A stretch of DNA of 50,348 nucleotides from Pseudomonadota bacterium. GTDB taxonomy: Bacteria; Pseudomonadota; Gammaproteobacteria; Acidiferrobacterales; UBA6901. The translations under genes and the position numbers were made by a program. The DNA lies in the NCBI GenBank assembly GCA_027364845.1, contig DAHXOO010000020.1, positions 1 through 50,348 of the forward strand, read 5' to 3'. Of the stretch, positions 9,578-20,386 are shown one piece after another (position 1 is the first letter of the stretch; each line of letters begins with the position of its first letter). The notes beneath the pieces were generated by a model, which worked only from the letters and a program-made list of their open reading frames with translations, was not told the DNA's origin and did no database searches.

Positions 9578-9881
9578 TCAGGGCGCATTGTCGGGGCAGA
9601 CTGTCTGCGCATAGGCGTGCTCAACTTTAGCAACATGCGCTAGCAGCGATCGTGCCGTGCGTGTTTCCCGAGCTTCCGGGTGGCCATGTGTTCTGCATGT
9701 CGTTTCCGGTTGGCGATCGCTTTTGACGAGGCCCAGAAGGAAACCGTGATGCCGAAACCATCTGAACGGCGTATACCTTTAATCTGCGAAACCCAGGCTG
9801 CTGTGCGGCAAGCCTGGTTAGGCATTTCGCAATCTGCCTGTAGGCGTGGGTATCGGAAGTGCGGTGCAACGAGAGGATCAC
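9578..9881 (-). pseudogene. Decayed antibiotic-biosynthesis-monooxygenase (ABM) family gene
   Basis: Three minus-strand frames together give a recognisable small ABM-fold protein. The first contains RLAAQQPGF (about 9800), the second DGFGITVSFW and KRHAEHMATRKLGKHA (about 9660-9770), and the third HVAKVEHAYAQ ending at a stop at 9578-9580. In intact relatives these blocks occur in this order in one chain of about 100 residues. At least two frameshifts separate them, so the gene is probably dead. The call depends on my memory of the family pattern. The rest of the zipA-ligA spacer (9394-9577) shows no feature. Confidence 0.6.
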
Positions 9882-12247
<2,366 letters not shown>

Positions 12248-12290
12248 CGGCGGTCACCTCCGCCGCACTCCGGACGGAATCCTGCCGGGG

Positions 12291-12316
12291 CCACCCTCTG
12301 CGCCCGCAGGGGGTGG
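12291..12316. terminator. Hairpin between convergent ligA and ppiC genes
   Basis: CCACCCTCTGC pairs with GCAGGGGGTGG (one G-T pair) around a 4-base loop. The 11-bp stem lies midway between the ligA stop and the stop of the minus-strand isomerase gene, where a shared terminator would be expected. Neither side has a T-run, so its strength is uncertain. Confidence 0.45.
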
Positions 12317-12340
12317 GTTCATGTCCGGCAAGCTGACGGT

Positions 12341-13150
12341 CTAACTTCCGAGGTTGATCTTCGCTTTGGACTTGAGCTGGCCGATCAGCTGCTTGATCCG
12401 GTCCTGCTGTACCAGCGCGCGAATGCGATCCTTCATGTTGTCGTACGGCGGGAAATTGTAGGGACGCACATCCTCGAGCTGGACCACGTGATAACCATAC
12501 TGGGTCTTGACCGGTTCCGTGGAGATCTCGCCTTTCTTCATTTTGGTAACGGCGTCGAAGAATGCGGGGATCATTGAGGTCTGGTTGAACCAGCCCAGCT
12601 CGCCACCCGCCCGGGCGGATTGCAGGTCGATCGAATCCTTCTTGGCGAGCGCCGCGAAGTTTGCACCATGCTGCAGCTCGGCGATGATCCGCTGCGCTTC
12701 CGCCTTGGACTTGACCAGTATGTGGCGCGCGCGGTACTCATATTTGTTAGTCTTAGCCAGCTCCTCGTTGTAACGCGCCTTCACGTCGGCGTCCGAGACC
12801 GGGTTCTCCGTCAGGAATTGGCGTACGGTGGCGCGTGCCAGGATGTTCTCGCGTTGCTGTTCCATGAGGAAGCGCACGTCCGGTTTCTGGTCGAGTTTTT
12901 GCTTGATCGCGTCCTGAGACAGCAGCATCAGATTGATCATCTGGTTCAGGATCAACTTCTTGGCCTGGTCCGAAACCGGCTGTTGAATCTGATTTAACTG
13001 CAAGTAGCTGTCGAAATCTGTCTGGGAGATCGGCTGACCGTTCACGCTAGCGACGACCTTGCTCGTGACGACGCTCTTCTTGTGGCACGCAGTGGTAAGC
13101 AGGGCGAAGCTTACAACCGCGAGCAGGATTAATGGGCGCGAATATTTCAT
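12341..13150 (-). CDS. PpiC-type peptidyl-prolyl isomerase lipoprotein
   Basis: A 269-residue envelope foldase of the SurA/PpiC/PrsA kind. The N terminus is a lipoprotein signal (MKYSRPLILL ... LLTTAC, lipobox Cys near residue 21). A SurA-like N-terminal helical region is followed by a parvulin domain (about residues 125-225) with RARHILVKSKAEAQ, GGELGWF and TQYGYHVVQLEDVRP. ATG 13150 is chosen because it starts the signal peptide and is preceded by AAGAGG; the frame is open further upstream but the added sequence overlaps bolA. It is the last gene of the yciB-yciI-bolA group, 34 bp after bolA. It could be called a PrsA-like foldase; its clients are unknown. Confidence 0.88.
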   Translation of the reverse strand: MKYSRPLILLAVVSFALLTTACHKKSVVTSKVVASVNGQPISQTDFDSYLQLNQIQQPVSDQAKKLILNQMINLMLLSQDAIKQKLDQKPDVRFLMEQQRENILARATVRQFLTENPVSDADVKARYNEELAKTNKYEYRARHILVKSKAEAQRIIAELQHGANFAALAKKDSIDLQSARAGGELGWFNQTSMIPAFFDAVTKMKKGEISTEPVKTQYGYHVVQLEDVRPYNFPPYDNMKDRIRALVQQDRIKQLIGQLKSKAKINLGS

Positions 13151-13184
13151 GAATTTGCCTCTTGTTGGGTATGTCGTATGTTGT

Positions 13185-13451
13185 TTAGATCTCTTCTGGC
13201 GAGAAGGCGCGAATGCTGAGTGCGTGAATCCGTGTCTGCATGGCGTCGCCGAGCGCCGCGTACACCATACGGTGGCGTTCGACTGGGTTCTTGCCGGCAA
13301 ACTGCTGCGAAACCACAGTGACCGCGTAATGTCCCCCCTCACGGGCACCGGCATGTCCGACGTGCAGCGCGCTTTCGTCGATGACCTCGATGGCTTCTGC
13401 TGCCAGGGCGGTTCGCAGTTGTTGCTCAATGGCTACGGTGCTTGCGCTCAC
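13185..13451 (-). CDS. bolA: BolA family protein
   Basis: The 88-residue product matches the BolA fold, with the conserved [19 protein letters not shown] segment and [15 protein letters not shown] helix ending in [12 protein letters not shown]. BolA proteins bind [2Fe-2S] clusters with monothiol glutaredoxins and act in iron and stress regulation; the His residues needed are present. It overlaps the end of yciI by 4 bp and shares the yciB-yciI-bolA transcript. No monothiol glutaredoxin gene is seen in the window. Confidence 0.9.
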   Translation of the reverse strand: MSASTVAIEQQLRTALAAEAIEVIDESALHVGHAGAREGGHYAVTVVSQQFAGKNPVERHRMVYAALGDAMQTRIHALSIRAFSPEEI

Positions 13452-13750
13452 GGCAGCACCTTGCGGAACGGATGGACCGTGACCTCGGAATAAACGCCAG
13501 CGTGCACGTACGGATCCGCGTCGGCCCAGGCCTGGGCGTCCGCGAGTGACGCAAACTCGGCGACGATCAGGCTGCCGCTGTAGCCGGCGGTGCCGGGGTC
13601 TTCGGCGTCCAAAGCGGGATAGGGTCCTGCCAGCAACAGCCGCCCTTCATCTCGCAGCTTCACAAGCCGCTGGAGGTGCGCCGGCCGCGCCGCTTGCCGC
13701 TTGCCGAGACTATCGGGCACATCCTGCCCGTTGATCGCGTAGAACATCAC
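13448..13750 (-). CDS. yciI: YciI family protein
   Basis: A 100-residue ferredoxin-like protein of the YciI family, with [13 protein letters not shown] at the start, [15 protein letters not shown] and [18 protein letters not shown]. The His-Asp pair typical of the family is present, but no reaction is established for it. It overlaps yciB by 4 bp upstream and bolA by 4 bp downstream, so the three are translationally coupled. The first Met may be either of two tandem ATGs. Confidence 0.92.
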   Translation of the reverse strand: MMFYAINGQDVPDSLGKRQAARPAHLQRLVKLRDEGRLLLAGPYPALDAEDPGTAGYSGSLIVAEFASLADAQAWADADPYVHAGVYSEVTVHPFRKVLP

Positions 13751-14334
13751 TGTTCTTCCTTCTGTGGCTCGGTTTGCGTCTGCGGCCTGTCCAGGTACCT
13801 GGACAGGAACAAGGCCTGTCCCGCCGCAAATACGAAAGTCAGGCCAAGCGAACCCCAGACCTTGATGTTGACCCAGGCCTCAAGGCGCACCGCATTGCTG
13901 TACTGCAGGTCATAAAAAAACGCGAAATACAGATTAAGGCCGCCCATTATAAGAAAAAAAAGCGCCCAGCTCAGATTGTAGATTTTCCACATGTTTGCCG
14001 GCATGGAGATCTGCTTGTCGAGCAGATGCTCCGCCGCGGTCCTGCGGCCGGCTATCTGGCTTCCCAGGAACACGGCAGCAAAGGTCCAGTACAGGATGGT
14101 CGGTTTCCAGCGGATGAACGTGTCGTTGTGCAGCGCCAGCGTGAGGCCACCAAATACACCGATGATGGCGAGCTGAATCAGGTACATGGCTTCGAAACGG
14201 CCCTGGCGGTATCGGTACCATGCAACCTGCAGGACAGCGGCGGCAATCGCTACCGCGGTGGCGACATAGATCCCGGTAAGTTTGAAGGCCAGGAAAAACA
14301 GGAAAAGTGGAAAGAAATCAATAAGGATTTTCAT
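13747..14334 (-). CDS. yciB: Inner membrane septation protein YciB (IspZ)
   Basis: The 195-residue product has five predicted membrane helices, starting with [21 protein letters not shown], and the family motifs [10 protein letters not shown] and [22 protein letters not shown] (shortened here to landmarks around residues 75-150). YciB is an inner-membrane protein linked to cell-envelope synthesis and septation; its biochemical role is not settled. ATG 14334 is chosen because it begins the first helix; the frame upstream is open but unlike the family. It is the first gene of the yciB-yciI-bolA-ppiC group. Confidence 0.92.
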   Translation of the reverse strand: MKILIDFFPLFLFFLAFKLTGIYVATAVAIAAAVLQVAWYRYRQGRFEAMYLIQLAIIGVFGGLTLALHNDTFIRWKPTILYWTFAAVFLGSQIAGRRTAAEHLLDKQISMPANMWKIYNLSWALFFLIMGGLNLYFAFFYDLQYSNAVRLEAWVNIKVWGSLGLTFVFAAGQALFLSRYLDRPQTQTEPQKEEQ

Positions 14335-14398
14335 TGTGCCCGGTTCCGCCGGAAAGCAACATTTTCGCACGTCGCAGCGGTAGGGGCAACGAGGGAGC

Positions 14399-15133
14399 TC
14401 AGTGGATAGTGGGGCGGCTCCAAGTCGAATGATAGCGGGCCACGACCTCGCGTACAGGCGCCGGGTAGTTGAGTGCATCCATCTGCTGCATGCCCTGCTC
14501 GAAAAAGCTCGATGCTTCCTCCGGCAGGGTGACGACCAGCTCTTCGAAGACCTCTGCCATCAGGGTCGGATTATGCGACCGGGTCGCCACGATCCCGCGG
14601 TTCAGGTGTAACAGGCGCCACGGTCGGCCGGGGTTGGTCTTTTCCATGTCCTGCTGGATGAAGTTGTCGCAGGCGTGAATCACCTCTCCCATGAACCGTG
14701 TCATCCGCTCGAGATCGCCGGCGTCCGTCATGCGATTGGCTGTGTCTGCGAGCGCGTTCACTATGGGCTCGGGTGAGCGGATGCGGCCCTGGTGCCGGAT
14801 AATCCAGTCCGCCGTCGCCAGGCTCGTCTTCCCAATTCCGAGATAGGCATCCTCCAGTTCGAGCTGCTGCGCCCAGGCCCCGAGGTCGGCAAGAAGGCTC
14901 AGGCCGTAGTCCCCCAGCTGGTTCACATCGTCTTTCAGGATCGGGCCGGTTTCGCCTTCTTCACGGTCGAGATCACTGACTACTGTCAGAAATTGTTCCA
15001 GCGCTTCAATGAGTTGTGGCGGCGTGACCTGGTTGCTGGCGGAAGGTTTGCGGCGCGCATAGGCGCTCAGGATTTGGGTCGCAGCTGACTTGAAGCGCTG
15101 AATCGCTTCGGGCAGCGTGGCGATTGATTCCAT
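14399..15133 (-). CDS. Uncharacterised protein, 244 residues
   Basis: I do not recognise a named family. The 244-residue product begins MESIATLPEAIQRF, has no signal peptide or membrane segment, and looks wholly alpha-helical and acidic, with many Leu/Ala/Glu residues and no Cys-based metal motif (one Cys, in VIHACDNF). ATG 15133 is chosen because the longer upstream frame is rich in Arg and Cys and unlike the rest. It is 64 bp upstream of yciB on the same strand and diverges from rnm. Codon use is like its neighbours, so it is very likely a real gene. Confidence 0.7.
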   Translation of the reverse strand: MESIATLPEAIQRFKSAATQILSAYARRKPSASNQVTPPQLIEALEQFLTVVSDLDREEGETGPILKDDVNQLGDYGLSLLADLGAWAQQLELEDAYLGIGKTSLATADWIIRHQGRIRSPEPIVNALADTANRMTDAGDLERMTRFMGEVIHACDNFIQQDMEKTNPGRPWRLLHLNRGIVATRSHNPTLMAEVFEELVVTLPEEASSFFEQGMQQMDALNYPAPVREVVARYHSTWSRPTIH

Positions 15134-15271
15134 GGAGACCCAAGCCAGGTTAATTATGTCGACCCAGCATGATACTCTCATTCCGACTCCGCACGAGAGG
15201 CAGGCTTTTCTCACCCGACCGGCGGGAGCCAACAAACAGCAGCCACGATCAGCTGAAGGACGTACCCGGAT

Positions 15272-16129
15272 ATGCCGAACTACGATTTGCACTCCCATAC
15301 TTATCATTCGGACGGGACGCTGTCGCCGTCCGATCTGGTTAAGCGGGCGTGCTGCAATGGAGTAGACGTCCTGGCTGTGACCGATCACGATATCACCACT
15401 GGCATCCGTGAGGCCCAAGGGGCGGCGCAAGCCGCAGGGATCCTTCTGGTGCCCGGCGTCGAGATTTCAGTGACCTGGGGCGCACAAACCGTGCATATTG
15501 TGGGGCTGGGCATCGATCCGGATGAAGTATCCCTGCAGGCTGGACTTGCCGAACAGCTCAAATTCCGCTCCTGGCGTGCCGAGGAAATTGGCCGGCTGCT
15601 GGAGCGCAAGGGGATCGGCGGTGCCTATTCGGGTGCCTGCTCCCGGGCGCGGGGTGCGCTGATCAGCCGTACCCACTTCGCCCAGTTCCTTGCGGCTGAG
15701 GGCTATGTCCGGGACAAGCGCGATGCTTTCGCGAAATACCTCGTGCGCGGTAAGCCTGGCCATGTTCCGGGACAATGGGCCACTCTGCCAGAGGCGCTCG
15801 GTTGGATTCGCGCCTCCGGCGGCCACGCCGTGATTGCCCATCCGGCGCGCTACAAGCTGAGTGCCACACGGCTACAGCGGCTGCTTACGGAGTTCAAGGA
15901 ATCGGGTGGAGAGGCGATCGAGGTGGTATCGGGCAGCCACAGCCGCGATGACTGCCTGCGCTTCGCTACCCTCTCGGTGCGCTACGATCTTCTGGCTTCG
16001 AGCGGATCTGACTATCACGGACCGGAGGCGCCGTGGGTCGATCTCGGCAAGCTGCCGCCCCTTCCGGAATCCTGCCGAGCGTTGTGGGCATCGTGGCAAA
16101 TAGCGGATTTCCCGCCTGGCGGAGCCTGA
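15272..16129 (+). CDS. rnm: PHP-domain phosphoesterase, RNase AM (YciV) family
   Basis: A 285-residue PHP-domain enzyme. Metal ligands are visible as HSHTYHSDG (residues 7-15), TDHDI, the Glu of VPGVEIS, AHPARY and SGSDYHG near the C terminus. The YciV/TrpH family in E. coli is a 5'-3' exonuclease acting on RNA 5' ends and short oligonucleotides; that function is taken from the family. An AAGGA about 12 bp before the ATG serves as ribosome site. It heads the plus-strand group that runs through yciO, the M50 protease, trpS, scpAB and rluB, a common gammaproteobacterial order. Confidence 0.9.
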   Translation: MPNYDLHSHTYHSDGTLSPSDLVKRACCNGVDVLAVTDHDITTGIREAQGAAQAAGILLVPGVEISVTWGAQTVHIVGLGIDPDEVSLQAGLAEQLKFRSWRAEEIGRLLERKGIGGAYSGACSRARGALISRTHFAQFLAAEGYVRDKRDAFAKYLVRGKPGHVPGQWATLPEALGWIRASGGHAVIAHPARYKLSATRLQRLLTEFKESGGEAIEVVSGSHSRDDCLRFATLSVRYDLLASSGSDYHGPEAPWVDLGKLPPLPESCRALWASWQIADFPPGGA

Positions 16130-16286
16130 GAAATGCACGTGCCTGTTATTGCAACCGTGCTACGGTGGGCGGGCTTCATCCGGCCGGATGCCGGGTTTCA
16201 AAAGCCGCTTCGATCGGTGGCCGCATGACCGGGGCAACAACACAAGCCGAATCCCATCGGTTTTCCATCGCCATCAGGAGGACGTC

Positions 16287-16964
16287 ATGGATCAGGTCAG
16301 CGTGGTTCTGGAGTCAGCGCGAAGCTTTCTGATTCAGCTGGGGCAGTTCCTGCCGCAGTTACTCGGAGCCGTAATCATACTAATCATCGGCTGGCTGATC
16401 GCCAAACTGCTCAATTTCATGGTCGTGCGGGGTCTGCGACTGGTGCGTTTCAACGTACTGGCTGAGCTTGCCGGCATCGACGCTTTTCTCAGGCATGGTG
16501 GTATCAGGAAGGACACCGTCGATATCCTTGGATTGCTGATCTACTGGCTTATGATTCTGGTGACGCTGTTGGCGGCGTTCAATATTCTCGGCTTGAGCGT
16601 GCTTTCGGAACTGTTCAAGACCCTCGCCTTGTTTATCCCCAACGTACTGGTATCCGTTCTGATACTTGCCATCGGACTGTACTTCGCGCGTCTCGTTTCC
16701 GAGTCCATAATCGCTTACGGCAGGAACATCGGTATGGCCGACATGGAGATTCTCGGCCGCCTCGTGCGCTACGCGATCATAACCTTCGTGGCTATTGTCG
16801 CTCTCGGCCAGATGAATATCGGCCACAAGATTCTCTACAATGCGTTTTACATACTGTTCGGCGCGGTCTGCTTCGGATTGGCCCTGGCCTTCGGACTAGG
16901 CGGACAGAAGTGGGCGGCAGGTGCCCTGGAGCGTTTCGTGCAGGAGCGGGACAGGGAGCATTAG
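16287..16964 (+). CDS. Membrane protein related to small mechanosensitive channels
   Basis: A 225-residue inner-membrane protein with about five hydrophobic helices. The first (PQLLGAVIILIIGWLIAKLL, about residues 20-39) and later repeats resemble the conserved helix repeat found in MscS-related proteins, and the end (LALAFGLGGQKWAAG) resembles the pore-helix Gly-rich segment of MscS. The beta domain that follows the pore in MscS is missing, so channel activity is inference. ATG 16287 has a perfect AGGAGG at 16276-16281. It lies between rnm and yciO, 24 bp before the latter. Confidence 0.8.
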   Translation: MDQVSVVLESARSFLIQLGQFLPQLLGAVIILIIGWLIAKLLNFMVVRGLRLVRFNVLAELAGIDAFLRHGGIRKDTVDILGLLIYWLMILVTLLAAFNILGLSVLSELFKTLALFIPNVLVSVLILAIGLYFARLVSESIIAYGRNIGMADMEILGRLVRYAIITFVAIVALGQMNIGHKILYNAFYILFGAVCFGLALAFGLGGQKWAAGALERFVQERDREH

Positions 16965-16988
16965 CGGCGCGGTGACCGGAGCATCCCT

Positions 16989-17624
16989 ATGACTCAGTAC
17001 TTTCAGGTCCATCCGCAGAATCCGCAGGCGCGTCTCATCCGCCAGGCCGTCGAAATCGTACGCAGTGGCGGCGTAATCGCGTATCCGACGGATTCCAGTT
17101 ACGCACTCGGCTGCCATATCGGAGACAAGGCTGCGATGGAGCGCATTCGCCGCATCCGCGCGCTGGACGACCACCATGACTTCACTCTGGTGTGCCGCGA
17201 TTTGTCGGAAGTTGCGCTCTACGCGCGTTTGGGCAATGCAGACTACCGCATCCTGAGGGCCAATACCCCGGGACCTTATACCTTCATTCTTCCCGCCACG
17301 CGCGAGGTTCCACGGCGTCTGCAGAATCCACGGCGAAAGACCATCGGTCTGCGTGTCCCGGCGCATGCCATCGTCCAGGCGCTGCTGGCGGAGCTGGCTG
17401 AGCCACTGATGAGCGTGACCCTGATATTGCCGGGGGAGGAGCTTCCGCTGGCTGAGCCGCAGGAGATCCGCGAGCGCCTCGAGCACCAACTGGACCTGGT
17501 GGTCGATGGTGGCAACTGCGGTTGGGAGCCGACCACAGTTGTGGAGCTCGATGATGGCGTGGCAAGGGTGACACGCAGCGGCAAAGGGGATACCGAGCCG
17601 TTCACGGTGCGCCCGCCGGCGTAA
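16989..17624 (+). CDS. yciO: YciO, Sua5/YrdC family protein
   Basis: The 211-residue product has the YrdC fold: GGVIAYPTDSSYALGCH (residues about 28-44), PGPYTFILPAT, IGLRVPAH and MSVTLILPGEE. Sua5/YrdC enzymes make threonylcarbamoyl-AMP for the t6A tRNA modification; YciO is a paralogue whose own activity is weak or different in E. coli. The PTDSSYAL start and RNPRRKTIG segment favour YciO over YrdC. It lies in the conserved rnm-yciO-M50-trpS order. Confidence 0.9.
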   Translation: MTQYFQVHPQNPQARLIRQAVEIVRSGGVIAYPTDSSYALGCHIGDKAAMERIRRIRALDDHHDFTLVCRDLSEVALYARLGNADYRILRANTPGPYTFILPATREVPRRLQNPRRKTIGLRVPAHAIVQALLAELAEPLMSVTLILPGEELPLAEPQEIRERLEHQLDLVVDGGNCGWEPTTVVELDDGVARVTRSGKGDTEPFTVRPPA

Positions 17625-17652
17625 TCCACGCGTGGCCGCGGGAGGGGCGGCC

Positions 17653-17661
17653 TGATATACT
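17653..17661 (+). promoter_or_regulatory. Extended -10 element, possible leaderless start
   Basis: TGATATACT fits an extended sigma-70 -10 (TGnTATAAT with one mismatch). Its expected start point, about 7 bp after the -10, coincides with the ATG at 17668, and the only GGAGG-like run is about 20 bp from that ATG. A leaderless transcript is possible; no good -35 was seen. Confidence 0.35.
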
Positions 17662-17667
17662 GCGCGT

Positions 17668-18351
17668 ATGCTGGATCAAATCTTCGGGATACTGCAGGCG
17701 CTTACGCCTCCCCAGCTCATCTCCATCCTCGTCCTGCCGGTGTTGTTCGCGATCATCGTCCATGAGGTCGCGCATGGCTGGGTGGCCAAGCGTCTTGGCG
17801 ACCCAACCGCCCAACGCCTGGGCCGCCTGACCCTGAATCCGATCAAGCACATCGATCCGATCGGGACCATTTTGGTGCCGGCGGTGCTGCTGCTACTCCA
17901 CACCGGGTTCATCTTCGGCTGGGCCAAGCCGGTGCCGATCACCTGGGAGAATCTGCGCCACCCCAAGCGCGACATGGCCATCGTGGCGGCCGCAGGTCCG
18001 GCAGCCAACCTGCTGATGGCGCTGTTCTGGGGTCTGGTCGTAAAGATCGGCACGCTGCTGCCGCCTGCCGCGCTGTGGGTCAGCAAGCCACTGCAGTTCA
18101 TGGGGCTCGGTGGCATTGCGGTGAACGTACTGCTTATGGTGTTCAATCTGTTGCCGCTTCCGCCACTTGACGGCGGCCGGGTGGCGGTCGGACTGCTGCC
18201 CGGCCGCTGGGCCTGGCGCCTCAGCCGGCTGGAACCCTATGGGTTCATGATCCTGCTTGCCTTGATGCTCACAGGGGTGCTCTGGATCGTCATCGGTCCA
18301 GTGGGCAACTTCTTGGCCCAGTTGGTGGCCATGCTCGTGGGTATCGCGTAG
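17668..18351 (+). CDS. M50 family zinc metallopeptidase
   Basis: A 227-residue multipass membrane protease of the site-2 type. The zinc motif HEVAH (about residues 32-36) sits in the first membrane helices and the third ligand motif NLLPLPPLDGGR (about 158-169) lies in a later one. It lacks the PDZ domain of RseP, matching the short YwhC/FtsH-unrelated M50 group found next to trpS in many proteobacteria. Substrates are unknown. trpS begins 3 bp after its stop, so the two are coupled. Confidence 0.9.
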   Translation: MLDQIFGILQALTPPQLISILVLPVLFAIIVHEVAHGWVAKRLGDPTAQRLGRLTLNPIKHIDPIGTILVPAVLLLLHTGFIFGWAKPVPITWENLRHPKRDMAIVAAAGPAANLLMALFWGLVVKIGTLLPPAALWVSKPLQFMGLGGIAVNVLLMVFNLLPLPPLDGGRVAVGLLPGRWAWRLSRLEPYGFMILLALMLTGVLWIVIGPVGNFLAQLVAMLVGIA

Positions 18352-18353
18352 AG

Positions 18354-19574
18354 ATGAGCAACATGCTTCCGGGTCAGCCGCAGCGCGTGCTATCGGGCAT
18401 GCGTCCGACTGGACGACTGCATCTGGGCCATTACCACGGAGTGCTCAAGAGCTGGCTACGGCTCCAGACGGAGTATGAGTGCCTGTTTTTCGTCGCCGAC
18501 TGGCACGCCCTAACAACTCACTATGATGAGCCGCATGTCATCGAGGAAAACGTCTGGGACATGGTGATGGATTGGCTAGCTGTCGGCGTCGATCCCGCGA
18601 ATGCCATATTGTTCATCCAGTCACGTGTCCCGCAGCATGCGGAACTGCATGTTCTGCTGTCGATGATCACGCCGCTGTCATGGCTCGAGCGTGTACCGAC
18701 GTACAAGGACCAGCAGCTCAGGCTGAAGGACAAGGATCTGTCCACCTATGGCTTCCTCGGCTACCCTCTGCTGCAGAGCGCAGATATCCTGATATACCGC
18801 GCCGGGCTTGTACCGGTGGGAGAGGATCAGGTAGCACACGTGGAGGTCACGCGCGAAGTCGCGCGACGGTTCAATTACCTTTATGGACGGGAGGCGGATT
18901 ACGAGCAGGTGGCCGAATCGGCCATCGGAAAAATGGGCAAGAAGGCCGGAAAGCTCTACCGCGAGCTTCGCACTGCGTACCTCGAGCGCGGCGACGGAGG
19001 GGCTCTGGAAACTGCGCGCGCACTACTTGATAAGCAGAAAAACATAACTCTCGGCGATCGCGAACGCCTGTTCGGATATCTGGAGGGTGGAGGGCGGATG
19101 ATCTTGTCGGAGCCCAACGCGCTTCTCACCACGTCGCCCAAGATGCCGGGTCTGGATGGCCAGAAGATGTCAAAGTCGTATAACAACGTCATCGGTCTGC
19201 GCGATGCGCCCGACGAGGTTACCCGCAAGATCCGCACCATGCCGACGGATCCGGCGCGTGTACACCGTGCCGATCCTGGCGATCCGGACAAGTGTCCGGT
19301 CTGGCAGTTTCACCTGGTCTACTCCGGAGATGAAGTGCAGCAATGGGTCCAGCAAGGCTGTCGCAGCGCCGCCATCGGTTGCCTGGAGTGCAAGCAGCCA
19401 GTCATTGACGCCGTGCTGGCCGAGCTCAAGCCCATCCGCGAGCGCGCCGAGGCCCTGGCTGAGGATTCCACACTGGTAAAGAACATCATTTCCGATGGGT
19501 GCCGGAAGGCGCGCGATATCGCAGAAGACACGATGACGGACGTGCGTCGCAGCATGGGACTGGGGTATAGTTGA
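18354..19574 (+). CDS. trpS: Tryptophan--tRNA ligase
   Basis: TrpS charges tRNA-Trp. The 406-residue class I synthetase has the HIGH-type motif HLGHYHG (residues about 22-28), GEDQVAHVEVTREVARRF and the signature GQKMSKSYNN. It is some 70 residues longer than the common 334-residue form, with the extra sequence around residues 180-245 (KMGKKAGKLYREL and following), a variant known in beta- and gammaproteobacteria. Its TGA overlaps the scpA ATG by one base. Confidence 0.96.
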   Translation: MSNMLPGQPQRVLSGMRPTGRLHLGHYHGVLKSWLRLQTEYECLFFVADWHALTTHYDEPHVIEENVWDMVMDWLAVGVDPANAILFIQSRVPQHAELHVLLSMITPLSWLERVPTYKDQQLRLKDKDLSTYGFLGYPLLQSADILIYRAGLVPVGEDQVAHVEVTREVARRFNYLYGREADYEQVAESAIGKMGKKAGKLYRELRTAYLERGDGGALETARALLDKQKNITLGDRERLFGYLEGGGRMILSEPNALLTTSPKMPGLDGQKMSKSYNNVIGLRDAPDEVTRKIRTMPTDPARVHRADPGDPDKCPVWQFHLVYSGDEVQQWVQQGCRSAAIGCLECKQPVIDAVLAELKPIRERAEALAEDSTLVKNIISDGCRKARDIAEDTMTDVRRSMGLGYS

Positions 19575-20386
19575 TGAGCGCGCCGGCGCAGGAGGATCAG
19601 GTGCCGGAGCAGGGCGAATCGCCGCTTGCCATCGTGCAGGGTCAGATGCTGATGCAACTGCCGCATGATCTGTATATTCCGCCGGATGCGTTGGAGGTGA
19701 TTCTCGAGACCTTCGAGGGGCCACTCGACCTGCTGCTTTATCTCATTCGCAAGCAGAACCTGGACATCTTGGACATTCCGATCGCGGAGGTCACGCGGCA
19801 GTACATGGAGTACGTGGAACTCATGACCCGGGTGCGTCTCGAGCTCGCCGGCGAGTACCTGGTAATGGCGGCGATGCTGGCGGAGATCAAATCGCGCATG
19901 CTGCTGCCGCAGACGGCGGAGGGCGAAGAGGAAGAGGAAGACCCACGCGCGCAGCTGGTGCGGCGCCTGCAGGAGTACGAGCGCTATCGCCAGGCAGCCG
20001 AGGACATAGACAACCGACCGCGCGTCGGGCGTGAAATCTATCTTGCGGTCATCGAGAACGATATCAAGCCGGTCAGGCGCGTGGAACCGAATGTCACGCT
20101 GTTTGAGCTGCTCGACGCCTTTCGCGGAGTGCTGCAGCGCGCGGAAATGTACCGGCATCACCGTGTCATGCTGGAGGCATTGTCGGTGCGGGAGCGGATG
20201 ACCCGGATTCTGGGATGCGTCAACGCCGAGGCTTTTGTGGACTTTGTGGCGTTGTTCGACGTGAAGGAGGGCAGAATGGGCGTAGTGGTGACGTTCATGG
20301 CGCTTCTCGAGCTTCTGAAGGAAAACCTTCTGATTCTGGTGCAGAACGAACCTTACGCGCCCATACACGTTAAGGCGATTTCCTGA
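19574..20386 (+). CDS. scpA: Segregation and condensation protein ScpA
   Basis: ScpA is the kleisin that bridges the heads of an Smc dimer; smc lies 11.5 kb upstream in this window. The 270-residue product has the conserved N-terminal block ETFEGPLDLLLYLIRKQNLDI (spread over about residues 44-64, binding Smc), a Glu-rich middle (GEEEEEDPRAQL) and a C-terminal winged helix. The ATG at 19574 overlaps the trpS stop as TGATGA; an in-frame TTG just upstream is less likely. It overlaps scpB by one base. Confidence 0.95.
   Translation: MSAPAQEDQVPEQGESPLAIVQGQMLMQLPHDLYIPPDALEVILETFEGPLDLLLYLIRKQNLDILDIPIAEVTRQYMEYVELMTRVRLELAGEYLVMAAMLAEIKSRMLLPQTAEGEEEEEDPRAQLVRRLQEYERYRQAAEDIDNRPRVGREIYLAVIENDIKPVRRVEPNVTLFELLDAFRGVLQRAEMYRHHRVMLEALSVRERMTRILGCVNAEAFVDFVALFDVKEGRMGVVVTFMALLELLKENLLILVQNEPYAPIHVKAIS

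Noticed and set aside
19319-20368. 349-codon open frame antisense to trpS and scpA
   Set aside because: Spans two coupled genes; His/Gln/Arg-rich without a fold pattern.
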